From: an uncultured Aeromonadales bacterium
GTDB lineage: Bacteria > Pseudomonadota > Gammaproteobacteria > Enterobacterales > Succinivibrionaceae
Reading direction: 5' to 3'
Assembly (NCBI GenBank): GCA_902776275.1
Contig: CACYPI010000018.1
Span: 1 to 35,021, forward strand
DNA: 35,021 nucleotides
The notes beneath the pieces were generated by a model. It was given only the letters and a program-made list of their open reading frames with translations. It was not told where the DNA came from and did not search any database. This document shows positions 18,662-26,234 of this stretch, piece after piece; the stretch's first letter is position 1, and each line of letters starts with the position of its first letter. Position numbers and translations under genes: made by a program.

Positions 18662-21250
18662 CTATTTGTCCCTCTTCAAGAACGATGGCCTGGGGAGCTT
18701 CACCGGAGTCAGCGGCTCGTCGGGCACCTGGGGCTCGAGGAAATGCTCGACAGAAGGTCCGGCAGCCTGCCCGTGGCGCGGCGCCAGGCCGTCGGCCAGG
18801 CGCGAGGCCAGGGCGTCCTTGGCCGCCTGGGGCTCCTGCGGCGCTGCGGCATTCTGCGCCTGAGCCTGCGCCGGGCTTCCCTGCGGGGCGCGCATCCTGG
18901 AATCCGCGGCAGGCGCGGCCTCGTCCTCGTCGTCGTCATCGATGCGGAAGCTCCCGCCGCTGCCGCCCTCGTCCCCAGTCGGGGTCATGACGCAGTTGCC
19001 CGCGACGAGCTCGGAGAGGGCGCGCTCCTGCATGCTCACGGCCGAGTAGCGGGCCGCCAGCTCGCGCAGCTCCTGGAGGAAGGTCAGGTACATCTCCGAG
19101 GAGTGCATCGAGACGCGCTCGCGTCCGATGATCGACACCAGCGCCATCTGGCAGCGGTCGATGCTGCGGTTGAACTTGCGCGTGCGCTTGGCGAGGGCCT
19201 CGACGTTCTTGGCGCTGGGGTCGAGCCCCACGGCATGGACGTCGGCGCCTATCTTGTCCAGGCGCAAGAGCAGATCCTCAAGCGAGGCCTTCATGTCGCC
19301 CCCGAAGATCGTGTGGCGGTTGGCCACGTGGTTGACCGCCTGGTCGCAGGCGTAGCGCACGGACTTTGCAGCCTCGCGCATGTTCGAGAACACCAGGTAG
19401 AAGAAGAACTTCGCGTCGACCGTGCTCGCCTCCTTCTTCTGGCGGGTGAACCTGGTGCCGTAGGTGTCCAGAGCCAGCGAGTAGTAGATCCCTCGATTCT
19501 CCGAGATGGCCTCCTGGATGTTCGAGGCCTTGTTGCGCGCGCGCCTTAGTTGGAACTCGTTGTCGTCGAAGAAGGAGTTGAAGGTGCGGCGCACGGTCTC
19601 GACCTCCTCGTCGAAGTAGCGGGGCACCGCGCGGCACACCGCCTGGAGTATGCCCTCGTCGTTCTGCGCCTTGAGCAGCGTCGCCGCGGCGTCCTGCTTG
19701 CTATTGCGGATGAAGTTCGTGTAGATGATGACCCCGAACACGCAGGGGATCAAAACGAAGATGCTCGCGCCCTGGCAGAGGAAGTTCACCGAGCAGATCA
19801 CGCAGGCGAAGGTGAAGGCGCAAAGCCCGGTGAGGAACCAGCCTGCGATCACGGTGATGACGCCCGAGATGCGGAAAACCGCGCTCTCGCGATCCCACGC
19901 GCCGTCGGCAAACGACGAGCCCATCGCCACCATGAAGGTGACGTAGGTGGTGGAAAGCGGCAGCTTCATCGAGGTGGCCATCGAGATGAGCGCCGAGGCC
20001 ACCACGAGGTTGACGCTGGCGCGCACGTAGTCAAAGGGCATCGGGATCTCGCCCTTGCGCACCGGGGCGCGGCGGTAGCGCGAGGCGACGGCGCGCACCA
20101 CGGCCATCGGGGTGAGATCGTATACGGCGCGCGACACGCCCAGGCCCATCCTCGTGATGATGCGCCCGAGCGTCGAGGCGCCGAACTGCTCGTGCTGGCC
20201 CGAGGAACTCGAGGAGAGGTTGACCGTGGTCTGCACGACGTGGCGGGCCTTCTTGGAGACGAAGAGCGTCACGCACATCACGAGTCCGGCGGCGCACAGC
20301 CACCCGGTGTCGGTGCGGCTTGGGAAGTTCAAGGCCTCCATCATGAGGTCCGCAGGGCCCTGCCCCGAGGATATCCAGATCCTGAAGCTGTCGAGGGCGG
20401 CCAGCGGCACGCCCACGAAGTTCACGAGATCGTTTCCTGCAAAGGAGAAGGCCAGAGCGAAGGTGCCCGAGAGCACGATGAGCCTGAAGATGTTGAGCCC
20501 GCACAGCGCCATGATCTGGCCTATGGCGAAGGCCGCGCTGAACACGCCCCACATGATCTCCGAGAGGTGGCCGTCCATCCAGGAGAGCCACTCCGGCTTC
20601 ATGAACGAGGCTCCGTGGGCGCCCTTGATGATGAGGAAGTAGCCGATCGCGGTGAGCGAGGCGCCGGTGAAGAGGCCGCCGAGCCACTTGACGGTGTGCT
20701 GGAAGCGGAAGGTGAAGAGCAGGCGGCAGAGGAACTGGATGATCATTCCCGCGATGAAGGCGATGACCACCGAGAGCAATATCCCCGAAACTATGGCCGC
20801 GGTCTTGTCGAGCTTGATGTACTCGAAGATGTCGGCAAGGCTCTGCCCGCCCCCGTGGACTTTGAGCGCTGCGGCGCACACGGAGGCGCCCAGAAGCTCG
20901 AAGATAATCGACACCGTGGTCGAGGTCGGAAGTCCGAAGGAGTTGAAGATGTTCAGGAGCAGGACGTCGCTTATCATCACGGACGCGAAGATGATCATCA
21001 TCTCCTTGAACGTGAACATCTCGGGGTAGAACATCCCCTTGCGCGCGATCTCCATCATGCCCGAGGAGGAGGACGCGCCGATGAGCACGCCCAGCGAGGC
21101 TATGAGGATGATGATCCCCATCGGGGCGATGCGCGTGCCCACGGCTGAGTTGAGGAAGTTAGCGGCGTCGTTGCTGACGCCAACGAAAAGGTCCAGGGTG
21201 GAGAGCAGGAGGAGCATCACCACCAGGATGAAGAAGACTGTTTCGGCCAT
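18662..21250 (-). CDS. PiT-family inorganic phosphate transporter with long C-terminal cytoplasmic domain
   Basis: An 862-residue phosphate permease. The first PHO4 signature is GVSNDAANFLNSAVGTR (24-40) and the second is AGNDLVNFVGVPLAA near 268. About twelve membrane segments fill residues 5-530. A soluble helical region resembling PhoU/DUF47 bundles follows, then an acidic run (DDDDEDE) and an Ala/Pro/Gln-rich tail. The stretch SSGMMEIARKGMFYPEMF and FGLPTSTTVSIIFELLGA looks like the PiT type I associate with Bacteroidetes rather than E. coli PitA. I start at 21250, because the upstream ATG at 21280 overlaps the predicted -10. Phosphate uptake is inferred from the family. Confidence 0.88.
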   Translation of the reverse strand: MAETVFFILVVMLLLLSTLDLFVGVSNDAANFLNSAVGTRIAPMGIIILIASLGVLIGASSSSGMMEIARKGMFYPEMFTFKEMMIIFASVMISDVLLLNIFNSFGLPTSTTVSIIFELLGASVCAAALKVHGGGQSLADIFEYIKLDKTAAIVSGILLSVVIAFIAGMIIQFLCRLLFTFRFQHTVKWLGGLFTGASLTAIGYFLIIKGAHGASFMKPEWLSWMDGHLSEIMWGVFSAAFAIGQIMALCGLNIFRLIVLSGTFALAFSFAGNDLVNFVGVPLAALDSFRIWISSGQGPADLMMEALNFPSRTDTGWLCAAGLVMCVTLFVSKKARHVVQTTVNLSSSSSGQHEQFGASTLGRIITRMGLGVSRAVYDLTPMAVVRAVASRYRRAPVRKGEIPMPFDYVRASVNLVVASALISMATSMKLPLSTTYVTFMVAMGSSFADGAWDRESAVFRISGVITVIAGWFLTGLCAFTFACVICSVNFLCQGASIFVLIPCVFGVIIYTNFIRNSKQDAAATLLKAQNDEGILQAVCRAVPRYFDEEVETVRRTFNSFFDDNEFQLRRARNKASNIQEAISENRGIYYSLALDTYGTRFTRQKKEASTVDAKFFFYLVFSNMREAAKSVRYACDQAVNHVANRHTIFGGDMKASLEDLLLRLDKIGADVHAVGLDPSAKNVEALAKRTRKFNRSIDRCQMALVSIIGRERVSMHSSEMYLTFLQELRELAARYSAVSMQERALSELVAGNCVMTPTGDEGGSGGSFRIDDDDEDEAAPAADSRMRAPQGSPAQAQAQNAAAPQEPQAAKDALASRLADGLAPRHGQAAGPSVEHFLEPQVPDEPLTPVKLPRPSFLKRDK

Positions 21251-21254
21251 CGCG

Positions 21255-21289
21255 GATCCCGTTTGCTCAAACGGGATCATTTTACAATG
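21255..21289 (-). promoter_or_regulatory. PiT promoter -10 and adjacent perfect palindrome
   Basis: On the minus strand TAAAAT (21279-21284), within CATTGTAAAATG, is the -10 candidate. The predicted transcription start, near 21272, falls inside a palindrome with 11-base arms GATCCCGTTTG/CAAACGGGATC and a 2-bp centre (21255-21278). The palindrome ends 4 bp before the ATG and includes the only SD-like bases. It could be a repressor operator or an mRNA hairpin that hides the ribosome-binding site. Confidence 0.6.
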
Positions 21290-21358
21290 CCTTAACCCGC
21301 CATTTACCTGTATTTAACAGCGCGTCCAATCAGGGCAAGCCATTGCCCAGCCCCAGCG

Positions 21359-22621
21359 TCAGCGCCCGTTCATCCTCATGAACTCGTCGAAGGCCTTGAG
21401 CGAGGCCTCGAATTTCTCCCGCCCGCTGTCCTGCATGGCGGAGAGCTCGTCTGAGAAGGCCTTGGCCATGCGCGAGAGGACCGCGCGCGCCCGCTGCACC
21501 GCGGCGAAGTCCGCGTCGGTGCGCTCGGCCCTTGCGATGAGATGCTTGTAGTCCCCGACTATGCTTGAGGCTGCCTTGAGGTAGCGCTTCAAGAACGAGG
21601 GCGCGTCTCCATCGTCGGCGCCCTGCCTCAGCGCCGTGATCATGGAGGAGGCGCTCCTGGCAATTGAAAGCGCGCTCTCCTTTGCCACATCGTCCAAGCC
21701 CTCGCTTGCGCGCACGAGCGCGGAGGCCAGGCCGTCGAGCTCGGCATATGGCGCGCTCCCCTGCCCCTGCCCGGCCGTGCCGCCTGAAAGCCTCTCGGTC
21801 TCCTGCCTGAGGCAGGCTGCGGCCTTGGCAAGCTGGGCCTGGGCCTGCCCTGCGGCTATCTTGAGCTCAAGATCGTTTTTGAAGGCGCCACGCGGCCCGG
21901 TGATCCCGGTCGCTACGGTGTCGAGCGCGAAATAGAGCTTGGGCAGTGCGTCAAGCGGGGCCTTGCCGGTGTCCTGATCCCCGCTTGAGCTGACGTAGCC
22001 TTTGAGCGCCTCGTTGAAGGACGGGAGGATCTGCCTCACCTCCCTGGGGATCCGCGGGTCTTCCTCGAAGGCGGACATGGCGGAGGCGAGCCTCTGAAGG
22101 TTCTCGCGCCGCAGCCGCCTGCCGTCGAGCTTGAGCGCGGTCCAAAGCGCGGTGCAGCCTGCGGCGAGCACCGGGATGAACGGGGCCCAGGCGTGGGTTG
22201 AGGCAAGCTGCCCAGGCAGTGCGCCCTTGGTCACGAGGAAGCCGAAGGCGATGCCCAGGATGGCGCTCCACTCCCAGGCATAGCGGCGGCGGTAGAACAC
22301 GCGCCTTAACATCCAGGCTAAGATCCCGCCCGTGAAGAGCGCGGCCCCGGCGCTGAGCCCCATGAAGGCGCCGATGGCTGCCTCGATGAGGCCGAACGCC
22401 GCCGGCACCGCGAACATCGGGCGCCGGTATCCCTCGTGCGCCACCGGGATCAGGAGCACGAGCGCGAGGTACCACCATATCCACTCCATGTAGTCCGCCC
22501 CGCCTGGATAGAAGGCGGTGCAGACTACCGAGGAGGCGAGGAGGAAGAGGGCGTGCGCGCAAAAGCGCCTGGCTCCCGCCCCGAGCCTCTTGAAGAACCC
22601 GTCGATGCCGCTCTCGCTCAC
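21359..22621 (-). CDS. XpaC-like membrane protein
   Basis: A 420-residue protein with several hydrophobic segments in its first 160 residues (ALFLLASSVVCTAFYP, WIWWYLALVLLIPVA, a Gly/Ala-rich pair, WAPFIPVLAAGCTALWTAL), followed by a long charged helical region of coiled-coil character. Position and layout fit the XpaC family (5-bromo-4-chloroindolyl phosphate hydrolysis protein), which is paired with TelA in many bacteria; its true function is not established. It starts at a GTG that overlaps the telA stop (GTGA at 22618-22621). The call leans on the telA partnership. Confidence 0.62.
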   Translation of the reverse strand: MSESGIDGFFKRLGAGARRFCAHALFLLASSVVCTAFYPGGADYMEWIWWYLALVLLIPVAHEGYRRPMFAVPAAFGLIEAAIGAFMGLSAGAALFTGGILAWMLRRVFYRRRYAWEWSAILGIAFGFLVTKGALPGQLASTHAWAPFIPVLAAGCTALWTALKLDGRRLRRENLQRLASAMSAFEEDPRIPREVRQILPSFNEALKGYVSSSGDQDTGKAPLDALPKLYFALDTVATGITGPRGAFKNDLELKIAAGQAQAQLAKAAACLRQETERLSGGTAGQGQGSAPYAELDGLASALVRASEGLDDVAKESALSIARSASSMITALRQGADDGDAPSFLKRYLKAASSIVGDYKHLIARAERTDADFAAVQRARAVLSRMAKAFSDELSAMQDSGREKFEASLKAFDEFMRMNGR

Positions 22622-23751
22622 TTGGCGCTGTCCTTGCCCTCAGCCTGCGAGATCGCCTGCTCCCGGCTCCTTGAGGCGAGATCGGTGAGCCTTGACTTGA
22701 GATCGCTCTCCATCGCAGCGATCTCCGCCTCGGCCTTGACGCGCTTCTCGTGGCCTTCGGCTGCGATGGCGAGCGTCTCCTCGATGGAGGAGATGAGCTT
22801 GCCCTGCACCTCGCGCAGCGTCTCCACATCGACGAGCGCGCGCTCGGACTCCCGCGCCGTCTCGACGGTGGAGTCGTGGAGCATCTGGGCGTTCTTCCTT
22901 AAAAGCGCGTCGGTGGTGTCGGCCACGTCCTTCTGCAGCTGCGCGGCCGCCTGCTGGCCCTTGAGCGAGAGCGCGAGCACGAGCTGGTTCTTCCAGACGG
23001 GGATGGTGGTGAGGATCGAGGTCTGGATCTTCTCGGCAAGCACCCGGTCGTTGTTCTGGATGAGCCTGATCTGCGGGGCGGTCTGGATGGCAATGGTGCG
23101 CGAGAGCGCGAGATCGTGGAGGCGGCGCTCGAAGCGGTTCAAGGTCTCGGCAAAGTCCCTGACCGCCTGCGCGTCGAAGCTGTCGCCGGTGTTTTTGGCC
23201 TTCTCCTCGAGGGCCTTGAGATCCTCGGCACGCGCCCGCTCAAGCTCGGCCCTGCCTGCCTCGATGTAGGCGGTGAGATCCTGGTAGAACTCGCCGTTTT
23301 TCGCGTAGAGCTGCTCTAAGACCTCGACGTCCTTTAAAAGCGAGAGCTGCGAGTCCTCAAGCTTCTCCTTTATTTTTCCTATCTCCTCTGAGACGGTGGA
23401 GAACTTGGACATCACAGCCTGGGTGCGGTCAAAGAGCTTGCCGATGATCGGGATGGACGCAAGTCCCGAGGGCTTCTCGGCGATGGCCCCGACGTTGACC
23501 CCGCGCACCTTGCCTAGGAGCATCGAGAGCTCGCCTCCGATCTCACCTGAATCCCTGACCTTGACGCGGCTTAGGATCGAGTCTGAGAACTTGGCGATGG
23601 CGTCCATCGGCTTCGAGCCGTAGCTCAAGGTCAGCGAGGGATCCTTGAAGTCGATCTCCGATGCCGCCTTCTCAAGCTTCGCCTTGTCCGCAGCCCCCTG
23701 CGCCGCCTTCTCAAGCTGCGCGCCCTGCGCGTTTTCAAGTTCTGCCGCCAT
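22618..23751 (-). CDS. telA: TelA / toxic anion resistance family protein
   Basis: A 377-residue soluble helical protein. The TelA family core is clear: SLLKDVEVLEQLYAKNGEFY, then LTAYIEAGRAELERA, LNRFERRLHDLALSR, QTAPQIRLIQNNDRVLAEKIQ and TTIPVWKNQLVLALSL. The family was named for tellurite resistance in Rhodobacter, but it is linked more broadly to cell-envelope and antibiotic stress. Biochemistry is lacking. I start at 23751, where GAGGACAAGG precedes the ATG; the frame runs open to 23952 without a good start. A leader hairpin (GGCAGGC/GCCTGCC, 23772-23790) lies just upstream. It forms a two-gene operon with the XpaC-like gene. Confidence 0.88.
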   Translation of the reverse strand: MAAELENAQGAQLEKAAQGAADKAKLEKAASEIDFKDPSLTLSYGSKPMDAIAKFSDSILSRVKVRDSGEIGGELSMLLGKVRGVNVGAIAEKPSGLASIPIIGKLFDRTQAVMSKFSTVSEEIGKIKEKLEDSQLSLLKDVEVLEQLYAKNGEFYQDLTAYIEAGRAELERARAEDLKALEEKAKNTGDSFDAQAVRDFAETLNRFERRLHDLALSRTIAIQTAPQIRLIQNNDRVLAEKIQTSILTTIPVWKNQLVLALSLKGQQAAAQLQKDVADTTDALLRKNAQMLHDSTVETARESERALVDVETLREVQGKLISSIEETLAIAAEGHEKRVKAEAEIAAMESDLKSRLTDLASRSREQAISQAEGKDSAK

Positions 23752-23884
23752 TGCCTTGTCCTCAATCCTAAGGCAGGCACCGCGCCTGCCAGCATAGGGC
23801 GATTTTAAAACGCCTGCCACCGCCCACGCTACTGCGCATGTCCCCGTTGTGACCTCGGCTTGGAATGCTATGGAAACGGCGGGT

Positions 23885-23917
23885 GAAAAAATCCCGCCGC
23901 GGATGCCTTGGCGGGAT
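23885..23917 (-). terminator. Terminator of thrABC
   Basis: ATCCCGCC (23891-23898) pairs with GGCGGGAT (23910-23917). Read leftward, the stem runs into six T. A second stem (CCTCCTG/CAGGAGG) lies between this and the thrC stop. The telA promoter must lie in the roughly 130 bp beyond; TATGCT and TAAAAT occur there, but I cannot choose between them. Confidence 0.85.
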
Positions 23918-23959
23918 CCTCCCTCCTGCGATCTCAGGCAGGAGGATTGCAAGAGCGCG

Positions 23960-25249
23960 TCAGAGCCTGAGCGTCTTTAGCACGTAGTCCTTCAAGGCCT
24001 CGTAGTCAGGCTTCATCTCGTGCTTTTCGCACTCCCGCCCTATGACCTGCTGCAGGGCCATCGGCAGCGGGAGGCGGGTGCCCAGGATGCGCTCGACGTC
24101 GCCGCGGAACTTTGCAGGATGGGCGGTGCCCAGGAAGATCCCGGCCTCGCCTGGCTTTTTTGATGCCTTGAGCACGGCAAGCGCGATGGCCGCGTGGGGC
24201 TCCGTGATGTAGCCGGTCTTGGCGTAGACCTCGCGCATGGACTGCTCGGTCTCATCGTCGGTGAGCGAGCCGCACGCGAAGTCATCAAGGCTCCAGCCTT
24301 CCATCCGGACCAAGGCCTCGGTGCGCGGCCAGTTGTTGGGCCTTGAGATGTCCATGGCGTTCGAGAGGGTCTGGACGGTGGGGTGCGGATCCCACTTGCC
24401 GGACTTCAGGTAGCGCGGCACGGTGTCGTTCACGTTGCAGGCGATGGCAAAGCGGCACTTGAGTCCCAGGGCCTTGGCGATCAGGCCTGCGGTGATGTCG
24501 CCGAAGTTGCCGCAAGGCACCGAGAAGAGCACGCTCCCCCGCCTCTCCACAGGCAGCTGCGCCACGGCCTCGAAGTAGTAGGTCACCTGCGCCAGAAGCC
24601 TTGCGATGTTGATGGAGTTGGCGCTGTTGAGGCCGATCCTCTCCCTGAAGTCCTGATCGTCGAAGGCGCGCTTGACGAGATCCTGGCACTGGTCGAAGTT
24701 CGAGTCGACCTCGATTGCGTGGACGTTGCCGCCCAATGTCGCGATGAGCTTCTCCTGCAGCGGCGTGATCTTCCCCTTGGGGTACATCACCACGACGTCG
24801 ATGCCCTGCTGCCCGTGGAAGGCTCCGGCGACCGCCGCGCCGGTGTCGCCCGAGGTCGCAGTGAGGATGGTGAGGTGGCGCCCGTTGCGCACCGCGCCGA
24901 GCACGCGCGCCAGGAACCTCGCGCCGAAGTCCTTGAAGGCGAGCGTCGGGCCGCGGAAGAGCTGGAGGCACCAGCAGTCCTCCTCGGCCTTCACGAGCGG
25001 GGCGGGGAAGTTGAAGGCGTCGGCCACTATGTCCTCAAGCTCGGACAGCTCGTCGCCGCCTATGAGGTGGCGGAGGATCCTCTGGGAGCGCGGCACCAGC
25101 GGCAGCGCGAGGAGATCCTCGATCTCCTTTTCAGCAAAAGGCTCGATGCGATCTGGGAAGAAAAGCCCCTGGCCGCGGCCGATGCCCTGGAGCACGGCCT
25201 TGGTGAAGCTTGCCGATTCGGTATGATCCTTTAAGTTGAAAAGCTGCAT
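23960..25249 (-). CDS. thrC: Threonine synthase ThrC
   Basis: A 429-residue PLP enzyme that converts O-phosphohomoserine to threonine. The start MQLFNLKDHTESASF matches E. coli ThrC from residue 1. The lysine that binds PLP is in FRGPTLAFKDFGARFLA. TATSGDTGAAVA, GLNSANSINIARLLAQ, VPCGNFGDITAGL, NVNDTVPRYL, SNAMDISRPNNWPR and FLGTAHPAKF follow in family order. It starts 2 bp after the thrB stop. AAGGA, inside the end of thrB, is the ribosome-binding site. It is the last gene of thrABC. Confidence 0.98.
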   Translation of the reverse strand: MQLFNLKDHTESASFTKAVLQGIGRGQGLFFPDRIEPFAEKEIEDLLALPLVPRSQRILRHLIGGDELSELEDIVADAFNFPAPLVKAEEDCWCLQLFRGPTLAFKDFGARFLARVLGAVRNGRHLTILTATSGDTGAAVAGAFHGQQGIDVVVMYPKGKITPLQEKLIATLGGNVHAIEVDSNFDQCQDLVKRAFDDQDFRERIGLNSANSINIARLLAQVTYYFEAVAQLPVERRGSVLFSVPCGNFGDITAGLIAKALGLKCRFAIACNVNDTVPRYLKSGKWDPHPTVQTLSNAMDISRPNNWPRTEALVRMEGWSLDDFACGSLTDDETEQSMREVYAKTGYITEPHAAIALAVLKASKKPGEAGIFLGTAHPAKFRGDVERILGTRLPLPMALQQVIGRECEKHEMKPDYEALKDYVLKTLRL

Positions 25250-25251
25250 GT

Positions 25252-26217
25252 TCAGTCCTTGATCCTTTCAGCGTAGGCGCCGCGCTCGTCGATGCGGCAG
25301 ATGTGGCAGAAGCCGTCAGAATTGGCGATGAAGTTCTGCTCAAGCCAGGCCTTGATGTCAGTTGCGGCCTTGAGATCCCTCACGATTGAGAAGACAGACG
25401 ATCCCGATCCCGAGATCCCGGTGGCCAGCGCCCCCTGGGACTTTGCGTACTCGCGCGCCTTGGAAAGGCCCGGGATGAGCTTTTCGCGGTAGGGCTCGGC
25501 GATGACGTCCACGAGGCATGAGGCCGCCAGCTCCCCGTCGCCGGTCTCGCAGGCGCAGACGAAGGCCGCCAGGCGGCGCCCGAAGTCGACCACGGTGTGG
25601 CGCGGGTAGGACTCGGGGAGGATCTTGCGCGCGGCGTTCGTCGAGACCTTGATGCCCGGGAAGCAGGAGACGATGTACCAGTCCTTGAAGGCAGGCAGCG
25701 TCCTTGAGATGACGCCGTTCTCGCCCACGATGAGCTGAAGCCCGCCCTTGAAGCTCGGCGCGGCGTTGTCGTAGTGGATGGAGCCTGAGATCTTGCCCTC
25801 AAGCCTGCCCATCATCTCAAGGAGCTCATGGTCCTTGAAGCGCCCGCCGTTCACCGCGTCGAGCGCCACGATGGACGCCACGGCCGAGGAGGCGGACGAG
25901 CCCAGGCCCGAGCACACGGGCAGGTTCTTTCTAAGCGCCATCCTCACGCCGCAGGGCGCGAAGCCTGCCTTCTCCGCCTCCTTGCAGTAGAGCAGGTAGC
26001 CATCGTAGATGATGTTCTGCCTGGGATCCTCCGGTAGGACGCGCGCAAACGGCCCTTCCTGCGTTATCTCGCACACGCCCGCGTCGGCCTTCTCGATGAA
26101 GATCTCATCGCCGAGCACGGCGCCGTCAATGGGCTTTAGCGCCACGCCCACCAAGTCGAAGCCCACCGAGAGGTTGGCCGCCGAGGCTGGCGCGAACGCC
26201 CTGTATTTTTCAGTCAT
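25252..26217 (-). CDS. thrB: Homoserine kinase ThrB
   Basis: A 321-residue GHMP-superfamily kinase that phosphorylates homoserine with ATP. Motif 1 is PASAANLSVGFDLVGVAL (11-28). The ATP-binding motif 2, LPVCSGLGSSASSAVASIVALDAVNG, follows around residues 100-125. The C-terminal motif 3 is ATGISGSGSSVFSI. The start lies 17 bp after thrA, with GAGGAATAGGA upstream. It sits between thrA and thrC as in E. coli, which gives coordinated production of the threonine pathway enzymes. Confidence 0.97.
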   Translation of the reverse strand: MTEKYRAFAPASAANLSVGFDLVGVALKPIDGAVLGDEIFIEKADAGVCEITQEGPFARVLPEDPRQNIIYDGYLLYCKEAEKAGFAPCGVRMALRKNLPVCSGLGSSASSAVASIVALDAVNGGRFKDHELLEMMGRLEGKISGSIHYDNAAPSFKGGLQLIVGENGVISRTLPAFKDWYIVSCFPGIKVSTNAARKILPESYPRHTVVDFGRRLAAFVCACETGDGELAASCLVDVIAEPYREKLIPGLSKAREYAKSQGALATGISGSGSSVFSIVRDLKAATDIKAWLEQNFIANSDGFCHICRIDERGAYAERIKD

Positions 26218-26234
26218 GTCCTATTCCTCGCAAA

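Noticed and set aside
19550..21148. A 532-codon + strand open frame opposite the PiT gene
   Set aside because: It is a composition shadow (Glu/His/Arg-rich) of the transmembrane coding strand, with no RBS. The PiT signatures on the minus strand settle which strand is used.
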